A stretch of DNA of 64,000 nucleotides from positions 1,860,001-1,924,000 of the forward strand of contig OY829843.1 of the NCBI GenBank assembly GCA_963691885.1, read 5' to 3'. The DNA is from G963691885 sp963691885. GTDB taxonomy: Bacteria > Pseudomonadota > Alphaproteobacteria > UBA8366 > Aestuariispiraceae. This document shows, piece by piece, positions 36,386 through 44,451 of the stretch (positions are counted from its first letter, which is position 1; each line of letters opens with the position of its first letter). The translations under genes and the position numbers were made by a program. The notes under the pieces are model-generated. The model did no database searches, was not told where the DNA came from, and saw nothing but the letters and a program-made list of their open reading frames with translations.

Positions 36386-36807
36386 GGCGGCTGTTCCCTC
36401 CAAATCGGGCAGGGAACGCTTATCAGTTTTCCACCAACAGGCAAGCAGAAGGGAAGATCGTCTTTCGGATGCAGGTTGAAAATTGTATTTCATTCTATGT
36501 GAATACGCGTATACAATGTCTCCGTAGGGCGAAGAAACCACTTTCCTGTGGGGATAGGAAGCGTGAAGGGATCCTGTGATGAGACACATCCTGCTGGCAG
36601 CACTGATTTTGCGTGTTGGGCCTTTCTGGTGTTCAAAAAGCCTCGGCGGTCGTTATAGGTTCGGATGATATTTTCGAAACCGTCCTTGAAGACATCTTCG
36701 ACAACCGGATCGATTTCCGTTTCTCTTCGTTCAACTACGTTACCAATGATTTTTTCGCGAGCGTCGGTGCCCCGGTATCGGACTACACACACATCGATAC
36801 TGATTTA

Positions 36808-37859
36808 GAGCGGGTTCCGTTTAGTCGGAATCGGTTTTGAGATTTCTACGAAGCATGATTCCCTGTTTTTATTTTGGAGACCGGGATTATGTCATCAGTC
36901 ATTTCGATGGATTTGCGGGAGCGTATTTTTTCTTACGTTATTGCCGGTCACTCGTGCCGATCAGCGGCACGCCTTTACGGTGTCAGCCCAAGCTTTGCGA
37001 TCAAGTTGATGCAGCGGTTCCGTCAAGGTCGCGGATTGTGCGGCCCTGGTCGTCGTCGTCCTGTCGGCACCGGGACGCTCGAACCCTATAGAGCGTTTGT
37101 CATTGACCTTGTCGATGCACAGCCCGATATCACGCTCAGGGAATTGGCGGACGAATTGAGTGCGACGCTGGGGGTTAAGACCAGCAAGGCGACGCTATGC
37201 CGGTTTCTGATTAAGGCGGGATACCGCTATAAAAAAAACGCTGCGGGCACGGGAACAAGAGCGCGCTGATGTGCGCCGCGCGCGTCATCACTGGATCATC
37301 CGGCGACAACCTCTCATGCGGCTCGACCCACATCGGCTTGTTTTTATTGATGAAACGGCGACCACAACCAAGATGACCCGGCTTAGAGGCCGCGCGCCCA
37401 AAGGCCAACGCCTTGTCATGCATACGCCGTTCGGTCATTGGCGCACGCAAACCTTTATCGCGGGATTGCGCTGCGGCGGCCTCACCGCACCATGGATCCT
37501 CAACGCCCCCATGACCAAGGTCGCCTTTGAGACCTATGTCGAGACACAGCTCGCCCCAACGCTGAGCCGAGGCGATGTCGTTATCCTCGATAATCTCGCC
37601 GCCCATAAAAGTGACCGTGCCGCTGAAACCTTGCACGACATCGGTGCATGGTTCCTGTTCCTGCCACCCTATTCGCCAGACCTGAACCCAATCGAACAAG
37701 CCTTCTCAAAATTAAAAGCCCATCTCAGAAAGGCCGAGGCCAGAACATTCGATGACCTTACAAACGCAACAGGGTCAATATGCGATCTCTTCACCGAAAC
37801 GGAGTGCTGGAACTTCTTCGCAGGCGCTAACTATGCGTACGATTAAATGAAAACAACTC
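36808..37859 (+). mobile_element. IS630 family insertion sequence (1052 bp)
   Basis: The ends are imperfect inverted repeats: the left begins GAGCGGGTTCCGTTTAGTCG and the right, read inward on the opposite strand, begins GAGTTGTTTTCATTTAATCG. TA dinucleotides flank both sides (36806-36807 and 37860-37861), the target duplication of IS630/Tc1-mariner elements. It holds a two-frame transposase and interrupts the VPLPA-CTERM gene. Confidence 0.88.
36889..37846 (+). CDS. IS630 family transposase, two overlapping frames (frameshift at A8)
   Basis: The first frame (36889-37269, RBS TTGGAGACC) encodes the helix-turn-helix part: SMDLRERIFSYVIAGHS, ARLYGVSPSFAIKLM. The second frame (37271-37846) encodes the DDE domain: LVFIDETATTTKM, VVILDNLAAHKS and SPDLNPIEQAFSKLK. 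The frames join at eight A residues (37231-37238), where a +1 or -2 shift gives the continuous YKKTLRAREQERADVRR. IS630 elements often use such slippage; it could instead be an inactivating indel. Confidence 0.85.
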
Positions 37860-38447
37860 TAGAACTAACGACCCTCTTCAGCGGATTCCAGAGTTCGTTT
37901 AATCCGGCCCAGACAGTTCTGATGTGGTTTACGGACAGTCTTTCCTTTTGTGGTGGTTTCAATGTGAATATCGCGGGTTGTGCTGAAGAACCTGGAAACA
38001 GTCTGATTCTCGAGACCGGGCTGGTGCAGTCGCAGTTCGGGACTGAGCTGATTGGCCATGAGCTGGGCCACAATCTGGATCTCGCCCTTCTCGATTTTGG
38101 GGCCTCCAGCGATAACCTGATGGCGCCGGTCCTGAATGGCAGTACAAATTTAGTGGAGGAACAGCTTCAGGTCGCCCTTGCAAGCTCACTTCTTCAGACG
38201 GATGGGGTGTCTCCGCTGCCCTTCCTGGACATCATTCCCATCGCGATCCTCTCGCAGGCCGAATTTGATGCAGAGTTTGGGGTCGTGCCGCTGCCGGCGA
38301 CAGGTTTCATGCTCCTCGTGGCTCTTGGTGCCTTTGGAATCGCCGCGCGTCGCAAACGCAACAATCACTGAAAACCCGATCACAGATAGGCCGGGCTATT
38401 TCTTTTGAGGCTCCGTCCAACTGCATTTCTTGATTGCTTTGTTGATA

Positions 38448-38501
38448 ATGAGAGCTGTTCGCATTTTCACTATTGTTATTGCGAGGCATTCGCACTATCT
38501 T
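38448..38501 (+). promoter_or_regulatory. bfd promoter with two Fur-like dyads
   Basis: TTGTTA (38473-38478) and TATCTT (38496-38501) stand 17 bases apart and the spacer is filled by the dyad TTGCGA-GGCAT-TCGCAC (38479-38495). A second dyad of the same 6-5-6 form, ATGAGA-GCTGT-TCGCAT, lies at 38448-38464, about 31 bases (three helical turns) upstream. The half-site resembles Fur-type iron boxes. The downstream gene is an iron-storage ferredoxin, so iron repression is a sensible inference. Which Fur-family member binds is not known. Confidence 0.5.
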
Positions 38502-38579
38502 GTGTCTAATCTGGCACTGTCATAAAGATGTGACAGTATTCCTGGATGATTTTGGCGAACAGGTCCTGCGAGGCGGTCA

Positions 38580-38771
38580 ATGTATGTGTGTATCTGCAAT
38601 GCGATAACGGATGATGAGGTCGACCGTGCGATAGAAACCGGTCACCACACATCTGATGCGGTCTATCGCGCCTGCGGCGTGACCCCGCAATGCGGCACCT
38701 GCAAAGAGCATATCGACGATATCATCAGCGAAAAAATCGACCAGAGGACGACAGCTCTGGAAATGGGTTGA
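38580..38771 (+). CDS. bfd: Bacterioferritin-associated ferredoxin
   Basis: The 63-residue protein is a BFD-type [2Fe-2S] protein with Cys4, Cys6, Cys38 and Cys41, i.e. CxC then 31 residues then CxxC (YVCICNAITDDE and PQCGTCKEHI). Bfd reduces bacterioferritin to release iron. No bacterioferritin gene is adjacent. Its promoter carries iron-box-like dyads. The CRISPR array starts 83 bases after its stop. Confidence 0.93.
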   Translation: MYVCICNAITDDEVDRAIETGHHTSDAVYRACGVTPQCGTCKEHIDDIISEKIDQRTTALEMG

Positions 38772-38854
38772 GCCGGCAGAATCTGGCGCGACAGGCGCGG
38801 ATCCCACGGATAGAGTAAGAGAATTACGGTCCCTGCAAACTCTTCGAAGGCCCT

Positions 38855-39549
38855 GTTACAACTGCTCTCCAAAATGATATGTGCTACAGTTCCGACAGAG
38901 GAGACAGTTGAATGAGTAATGCTGTAGCTGCTCTCCAAAATGATATGTGCTACAGTTGTGGATCCAGTACACCTTGCGAGCGTCTCGCTGTAGCTGCTCT
39001 CCAAAATGATATGTGCTACAGTCCTGTCACTGCAGCCGACGCACCAGACACCGCTGTAGCTGCTCTCCAAAATGATATGTGCTACAGTCTGGTGACTTCG
39101 ATGATATCCATCACGCCGCTGTAGCTGCTCTCCAAAATGATATGTGCTACAGTTTAAGTCTTGGGTGCTAGGACCGCTCCGCGGCTGTAGCTGCTCTCCA
39201 AAATGATATGTGCTACAGTTTAAGTCTTGGGTGCTAGGACCGCTCCGCGGCTGTAGCTGCTCTCCAAAATGATATGTGCTACAGTTGCATAGGTAGGGGG
39301 CTGTTTTACACAATTGCTGTAGCTGCTCTCCAAAATGATATGTGCTACAGTAAGAGGCTGCGGCTGTTTTGCTCCTTTTGTGCTGTAGCTGCTCTCCAAA
39401 ATGATATGTGCTACAGTCACCCTCAAGCCCGCCCGTGCGCCGGAACCGCTGTAGCTGCTCTCCAAAATGATATGTGCTACAGTCCTGTCACTGCAGCCGA
39501 CGCACCAGACACCGCTGTAGCTGCTCTCCAAAATGATATGTGCTACAGT
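38855..39549 (+). CRISPR. Type II-C CRISPR array, 11 repeats, 10 spacers
   Basis: The 36-base repeat starts GCTGTAGCTGCTCTCC and ends GTGCTACAGT. Repeats lie at 38855, 38921, 38987, 39053, 39118, 39184, 39250, 39316, 39382, 39448 and 39514. Nine spacers are 30 bases and one (39089-39117) is 29. Repeat 1 is degenerate in its first seven bases (GTTACAA), marking that side as the old end. The plus strand is the crRNA strand because the repeat's 5' half is complementary to the tracrRNA anti-repeat at 44459. Spacers 39023-39052 and 39484-39513 are identical, as are 39154-39183 and 39220-39249. The array is convergent with the cas genes. Confidence 0.98.
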
Positions 39550-39552
39550 ACC

Positions 39553-39592
39553 AACCCGCTATTCTTGTTTTGAATCAACAGGGTAGCGGGTT
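39553..39592 (+). terminator. Hairpin between array and cas2
   Basis: AACCCGCTA (39553-39561) and TAGCGGGTT (39584-39592) form a 9-bp stem with a 22-base loop, followed by CTTTCC. It lies between the array and the convergent cas2 stop at 39623 and may end transcripts from either side. If new spacers enter at the cas2-proximal end, this stretch is also the leader. Confidence 0.45.
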
Positions 39593-39622
39593 CTTTCCGG
39601 CTCGGATCCGCCATCAAATCTC

Positions 39623-40015
39623 CTAGAATAGCGCCAATTGGGCAGGTTTTTCATCCGGTTTCGCGGGTGCACCTGCGCTGTAATTTCGAATCATCCCGAA
39701 CTGTTTGTCAGTAAGGAACAGAGTTGTGACGTTGCCCATGGCAGGTGTCTTGCCACCAATTCGGTCGGCAGCGCTCTCCGCCTTGGCTCGATTATCAAAA
39801 TACCTAAGGTAGACCGAGAACTGTTTCATCGTGAACCCTTCGTCCAGCAGCATGTTCCGAAACCGGGTTGCCCGGCGTCGTTCGGTCTTTGTACCGACCG
39901 GTAAGTCGAACATGACAACTAACCACATTGCACGAAACGGGGAAGGGGGTGGTTTGTTGCCCGGTGCGAAACCCCGGAAGACTCTTTTTGCAAGTTTCTT
40001 TTCAAGATCCTTCAT
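39623..40015 (-). CDS. cas2: CRISPR-associated endoribonuclease Cas2
   Basis: From MKDLEKKLAKRVF (40015) the product has 130 residues; the conserved core WLVVMFDLPVGTKTERRRA starts at residue 31 and contains the ferredoxin-fold aspartate (Asp37). The alternative start is the methionine at 39928 (MWLVVMFDLP, 101 residues, the common Cas2 length). The longer form overlaps the end of cas1 by 14 bases. KQFSVYLRYFDN and VTTLFLTDKQFG follow as in II-C Cas2. With Cas1 it forms the spacer integration complex. Confidence 0.93.
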   Translation of the reverse strand: MKDLEKKLAKRVFRGFAPGNKPPPSPFRAMWLVVMFDLPVGTKTERRRATRFRNMLLDEGFTMKQFSVYLRYFDNRAKAESAADRIGGKTPAMGNVTTLFLTDKQFGMIRNYSAGAPAKPDEKPAQLALF

Positions 40016-40928
40016 GCCAGTCAAGCGATCGTTGTTTCGGCGGAACAAGACTGTGAGGCAGCCATATCGATTTTCTTGATCCTTCGGCAACATCCACAAA
40101 GGACATTACAATCTGGCTGGCGATCCGAGACAGCGTTGCCTGTCCATCCGCGCCTTCCTGCGGCATGTTGACCAGATCGGCGAGTACAGCCTTTCCTTCT
40201 CTTGGTAACCCGCCAGACCAATTGATCCGGTTCTCCCAAACACAGAAATCCACGACAGGTCTTAACGGTTCCATCAGGTCGTCGACCAGCTGAAACGCGT
40301 TCAGGCGACTGCTGTGAAAAACGCCGAGTGCGGGTGTCAGTCCGGCGGCCACAACGGCGCGAGCAACTGTCGCACGCAGGACTGCATAGCCGTAATTCAG
40401 GGCTGCATTCAAACCCTGGCCATTTGTGTCGCGGCGAAATTTTTCATCAAACAAGCGCGTCCAGTAGTATCGGGCGGCGCGCGCTTCCAGATTCTGTGGA
40501 TCCGCCGGTTTTACCTGCCCCACCAGTTTTCTTATGCTTTCAGCATCTTTATGCCCAATCCTGTGTAATGCTTCGGCCTGGAGCTGGATTTTACCCTTGA
40601 TGATATCCCGCCATACCCGACTCTTGCGAGCGGGTGACAGTGCCGCCTGCATCGCAACACGACCAGCCATCTCAAAATGACCTGAAACAGGCAATGACAG
40701 GGCAACTGGCATATGGGCGCGATCTGACAGAACCAGAGGCACACCTGCCTCTGCGAGTGCGGCTGCCAGGGACAGGGATAGTGTTGATTTGTGACCATGT
40801 ATGATAACGGCCTGGACATCGCGTATTGGCACGCTTCCCAGCTCTGTACCATCCTCAGTAACCACAAGACTGCCGCGGAACAGTGATAAATGTCGCCCCT
40901 CATCTGCAATATCTATGATGCGCCACAT
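40002..40928 (-). CDS. cas1: CRISPR-associated integrase Cas1 (type II)
   Basis: The 308-residue protein has the metal-binding residues Glu148 (QNLEARAARYYW), His205 (LGVFHSSRLNAF) and Glu220 (LVDDLMEPLRP). IIHGHKSTLSLSLAAALAEAG and PLVLSDRAHMPV belong to the N-terminal domain. It starts 12 bases after the cas9 stop and overlaps the likely cas2 start. It integrates new spacers together with Cas2. Confidence 0.97.
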   Translation of the reverse strand: MWRIIDIADEGRHLSLFRGSLVVTEDGTELGSVPIRDVQAVIIHGHKSTLSLSLAAALAEAGVPLVLSDRAHMPVALSLPVSGHFEMAGRVAMQAALSPARKSRVWRDIIKGKIQLQAEALHRIGHKDAESIRKLVGQVKPADPQNLEARAARYYWTRLFDEKFRRDTNGQGLNAALNYGYAVLRATVARAVVAAGLTPALGVFHSSRLNAFQLVDDLMEPLRPVVDFCVWENRINWSGGLPREGKAVLADLVNMPQEGADGQATLSRIASQIVMSFVDVAEGSRKSIWLPHSLVPPKQRSLDWHEGS

Positions 40929-40940
40929 ATTGACGCCCGA

Positions 40941-43900
40941 TCAGTTTCGCGACCGGCTTTGCCAAAGCAACTGCCCGCCCGGACTGAATATACAATGACG
41001 AATACGCGCGCCTTCAAGGGCTTTATCACTTCTCAATCGTCGGGAGAAAACGCCCCGTCCGTCTTTGGAGGGTCGTGCGTCGGACAGTCGGACAAACTCA
41101 AAATCGCCGGGTGATATGGATGCCAGTCTGAAATAGTCCCGACCACCCGACGGGTCATCCGGGTGATTTTCCATTTCTACAATATCGTTTTGCCGCAATC
41201 GAAAGAGGAGGCGACCTCCAGCGTCCTCCCAGGGTTCAAGGAATGTGGTCCTCGCAGCATCCAGTGTGGTGACCACGTCCCAATGTGTTCCGCCATCCTT
41301 GTCCAGCCAATGGATGAGGCGGTCATTGTTTTTTGTTGCGACCAACATAAGTGGGCGGTTGCCGCCAGGGACGGGTCCCTTAACTACTCGGAGGGTCTTG
41401 ATCTCAAACCGCTGGTAACGCTTCTGTCCCGTCTCCTTAATGAATTTGTCTATGGCCCAGGTTACTCTATCCTCTTCTTTCTTTGTTTCGGATGTAGTGC
41501 CTTCCGGATCCGGGGCCTCCACGACAAGCTCAAGAATCCGGTCGGCTATACGGTTGTGGTGATGGTTCAGTTCTTCAACGGCGCGCATGGTATCGGGCTG
41601 GCCCCAGGAGAAATCCATCTTGGCGTCGGTCGCCCCCTGAATGGCCCTGGAAATGGTCGTCCCGACCCTGATTGATTCAACTGCCTTCGCGGATTTCAGC
41701 GCCGTCAACTGCTGCCGAGAGGCACAGACATACTGGTCTGTTTTTCCGGGCACGAGACAAATGAACCGGTAGTTTGTACCGCCATGCAGTTCGCCCATCG
41801 GATTGTGATCGGGCTTATGAGTTACGCGTACCCGTTTACCCAGGGCCGGGTCATTTTGAGACACAGCCAGAAAGTTTTTTACCACGGATCGAAAGTCTTC
41901 CTGCCAGGGCATTCCTGTTTCACGGAAGATCCGGTCGCCTCTGTCTTTTGCATCCTTTAAATGATCGAGCAGGTCGCCATAGCCGTCGACACGTGCCGCC
42001 AGAGTCTGAATGCGTTGAATATCGCTTCTGGTGCAGCATCCGACGATCAGGGCGTCGAGAATGTGGTGGCGATGGTCATAACGCAGTTTGCGCCGTTTCT
42101 CGACACGCTCTTGCCGTTCTTTGTCGGTGTCCAGTTTAGTGGCCGCAAGGTAGCTCGGGTCCAGAACACCGTCATCGACCATCATATCTGTAATGACGTC
42201 GTCGAGGCCCCAAAGATGTCGCATAAGGGCGGTCATCGGGCCATTAATCGTCGTGATCGCGGACTTGTCTTTCAACAGGTATGCCAGATAGGCAGAGGCG
42301 ACTTTAGCGATGTATCTGGTGTCGCCCAGAAAACGGGCCTGCATTCCGTTTCTCCCCTTAAACCGATCAAGGGCATCCGGTTCAAAGCGCCAGTGACTGC
42401 CCGGCCGATTGGCCTCGACATCCTTTAAGATTTCGGAATAGCTGCGGCCAGCATATCCCTGACTGAACGCCTGATAGGGTGCCCGCTTTGCCTTAAACTG
42501 GTTCGCCTGAGCATAAACCAGCCCGAGGTTCCCGGCACCATCATCCATGGTTTCCTTGCGCGGTAGAATATGATCGATTTCCACTGCCTCGGTAAACAGA
42601 ACCGATAGCGGAATTGTTTGTCCGGTATAAAGGCAACGCTGCTCCTGCCATTCATGCAGTTGCATTTTCCTCAGATTTCGCTTCCCGACGCGTGCGCCCT
42701 GCCCCCGAATTTTCACTGCGTAAGAGTCGTTCTTTTTTCGCTTGCTGGCGCTTTGGCGCTCAATTTCCTCGCTGGCCTCTGCGCTTTTGTGCAAGTCCCG
42801 GGCGAGTTCCAGATTGACCCATTCGGGCCTGCAGTGTCGCTTTATAAACTCGTTAACCAGTGTTCTAAGCGTGTTCAGCGCCGTATGAACGACCGGGTTC
42901 GGTATCTTGCCATACCGTTTCTCCGGCGGGTCCGCCGGATGGCCGGTGCCGCCAACGCAGGAATCGGTGAACAGCTCTCCATAATAGGGAAGCCTTGGCA
43001 GAGTCTCCTTGGGCATCAGATCCGTTCGGGTGAGGCCAGCGCGCTGTTCTGCCTCATACAGCGAAATCACATCTTGCTGTAGTTCCTCCAAGAGCAGTCG
43101 CGTAGCGGTTGGCCCGGATGCGGCGCGGGAGGAAGGCAAGCTTACCCGGGATAGTATTTCGGCCTCCTCCGGCTTGATACCATGGGCATCCAGCAACCAT
43201 CGCGACAGTTCCTCACTGTCGTCTTCCTCGGCCAGTTTTGCGAACAGTTCGTCTTTGTCGGAGGTTGACATTGTGGTCCAGATATCGAGACGCTTGATCC
43301 GTTTCATGGCTTTCGCCAAGGGATGGGCGAGCAATTTCCCGGCCTGTTTACGACCCTTGCTTCCTTTTTGCTCTTCAAGGCTAGTGAGCGGTGCTGTTGC
43401 CCCTTTTCCCAGACCCAGAATCTGTCGCAGTTTGGCGGGGGAAATGTCGGCTCCGTCCAACAGGCATTCTGTGACGCGATTTCTTTCATCCAGCGTTAAA
43501 ACGCGGGTTTCTGCTGTCAACCGATCTCGCAAACGCAGATTGTTGACCTCTTCATAAATTCGTTTGGTTTGGAAAAGGTCACTGGCCTTGCGAACCCGCT
43601 TTTCAATCTTGCCATCTTCTCCAGTCTTTCGATAGGTGCATTGACCAATGACTGGCGGCGGGGACTCTGCCTCCCAGAAAATCTGGTCTATCAGCTGTCT
43701 CCGAATTTGATCATCGGCAAGTGATGGATGAATTTGTGCCTGAAAGACGAGGAGGCGTTCCGTTTCGTCAATCACCTGGAGCCGGGTGAATGTGGGGGAA
43801 TCCTGGACGTCCTTCTTAAGTCGGGTCGAAACCCCGTTTTTCATGCGTTCATAGAGCAGTTGCCCGGGCGTCGCAGGCTGTTGCAGGTTCAGCGATTTAC

Positions 43901-44384
43901 CCAATTCGTTCAGCGTTATCCTGGTATTTACGGCGCCGCCTTTTACTTTCTCTCGATCCTTTTCCTCTTCCTTGTCGTTTGAATTGAGGCCCCTTGTCAG
44001 ACGGACTCCACGGTTTTTCGCCAGAGAAAGGATAACACGGCCCAGATCTCCTGATGTCAAAGCCTGAGAAAGCCCCAGCGCGCGCAAATGGGACCGCTGT
44101 GTGGTTTTTAATCCGTCATGCAACAGGTCCGCACATCCTTCGTCATTGCCGCAATCCACGCCAAGCAATGCCTCGAGTGTATTGGATAGATGGGACAGCC
44201 TGGCGCTCCTTCGCTGGTTTTGCGTCCTCCCGGATCGAAATTGGCGGCGTTCCATAGAACCAGCAGAGGAAGGGAAAATGCGCGTTGCGCCATCGATCAG
44301 CCTGATTGGATTGTCGTTTTCGTCCCGCTCTATGACTGTCAAACCAATGCTGCCAACGCCAATGTCAATGCCAAAACCAATCAT
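40941..44384 (-). CDS. cas9: CRISPR-associated endonuclease Cas9, subtype II-C
   Basis: Start at MIGFGIDIGVGSIGLTV (44384, RBS GGAGGCGAG); 1147 residues, in the compact range of II-C. RuvC-I carries Asp7; an arginine-rich bridge helix follows (GRTQNQRRSARLSHL). RuvC-II has Glu526 (WVNLELARDL), HNH has Asp604, His605 and Asn628 (VEIDHILPRKETMDD, AQANQFKAKRAPY), and RuvC-III has HHILDALIVG with His773/774 and Asp777. All nuclease residues are present, so dsDNA cleavage is predicted. The last 250 residues should hold the PAM-interacting domain; the PAM cannot be read from sequence. A frame upstream to 44414 adds ten residues without RBS. Neighbours: cas1 and cas2 downstream, tracrRNA divergent upstream. 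Confidence 0.98.
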   Translation of the reverse strand: MIGFGIDIGVGSIGLTVIERDENDNPIRLIDGATRIFPSSAGSMERRQFRSGRTQNQRRSARLSHLSNTLEALLGVDCGNDEGCADLLHDGLKTTQRSHLRALGLSQALTSGDLGRVILSLAKNRGVRLTRGLNSNDKEEEKDREKVKGGAVNTRITLNELGKSLNLQQPATPGQLLYERMKNGVSTRLKKDVQDSPTFTRLQVIDETERLLVFQAQIHPSLADDQIRRQLIDQIFWEAESPPPVIGQCTYRKTGEDGKIEKRVRKASDLFQTKRIYEEVNNLRLRDRLTAETRVLTLDERNRVTECLLDGADISPAKLRQILGLGKGATAPLTSLEEQKGSKGRKQAGKLLAHPLAKAMKRIKRLDIWTTMSTSDKDELFAKLAEEDDSEELSRWLLDAHGIKPEEAEILSRVSLPSSRAASGPTATRLLLEELQQDVISLYEAEQRAGLTRTDLMPKETLPRLPYYGELFTDSCVGGTGHPADPPEKRYGKIPNPVVHTALNTLRTLVNEFIKRHCRPEWVNLELARDLHKSAEASEEIERQSASKRKKNDSYAVKIRGQGARVGKRNLRKMQLHEWQEQRCLYTGQTIPLSVLFTEAVEIDHILPRKETMDDGAGNLGLVYAQANQFKAKRAPYQAFSQGYAGRSYSEILKDVEANRPGSHWRFEPDALDRFKGRNGMQARFLGDTRYIAKVASAYLAYLLKDKSAITTINGPMTALMRHLWGLDDVITDMMVDDGVLDPSYLAATKLDTDKERQERVEKRRKLRYDHRHHILDALIVGCCTRSDIQRIQTLAARVDGYGDLLDHLKDAKDRGDRIFRETGMPWQEDFRSVVKNFLAVSQNDPALGKRVRVTHKPDHNPMGELHGGTNYRFICLVPGKTDQYVCASRQQLTALKSAKAVESIRVGTTISRAIQGATDAKMDFSWGQPDTMRAVEELNHHHNRIADRILELVVEAPDPEGTTSETKKEEDRVTWAIDKFIKETGQKRYQRFEIKTLRVVKGPVPGGNRPLMLVATKNNDRLIHWLDKDGGTHWDVVTTLDAARTTFLEPWEDAGGRLLFRLRQNDIVEMENHPDDPSGGRDYFRLASISPGDFEFVRLSDARPSKDGRGVFSRRLRSDKALEGARIRHCIFSPGGQLLWQSRSRN

Positions 44385-44419
44385 CTCGCCTCCAAAAATC
44401 AAACAATAATACAAATAAT

Positions 44420-44448
44420 TTGACTCTAAAAGAGTAACAATGCAACTT
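44420..44448. promoter_or_regulatory. Shared cas9/tracrRNA control region with ACTCT dyad
   Basis: Between the divergent cas9 start (44384) and tracrRNA lies the perfect dyad ACTCT-AAA-AGAGT (44423-44435). On the plus strand TTGACT (44420-44425) could be the tracrRNA -35, though no convincing -10 stands 16-18 bases on. On the minus strand TTGTTA, 17 bases, TATTTG is a candidate cas9 promoter spanning the same dyad. A regulator bound here would affect both. Speculative. Confidence 0.3.
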
Positions 44449-44451
44449 ATG

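Larger units (their letters stand above)
36579..38371 (+). pseudogene. VPLPA-CTERM metalloprotease-like gene interrupted by IS630 element, with frameshift in signal peptide
   Basis: The 5' part (36579-36807) and 3' part (37862-38371) become one continuous reading frame when the IS and one copy of the TA target are removed (…HIDTDL joined to ELTTLFSGF…). The 3' part has a zinc-protease motif, GTELIGHELGHNLD, and ends with the sorting signal VVPLPATGFMLLVALGAFG followed by Arg-rich residues. The signal peptide begins MRHILLAALI at 36579 but is one base out of frame with GLSGVQKASA; an extra T in the run at 36605-36608 would explain it. The product was probably secreted or surface-anchored. It is now broken at two places, unless a sequencing error causes the first. 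Confidence 0.8.

Noticed and set aside
38663..39573. Open reading frames on both strands inside the CRISPR array with repeated LQNDMCYS or VAHIILESSYS units
   Set aside because: They arise only because the 36-base repeat plus 30-base spacer is a multiple of three; there is no start signal or protein character.
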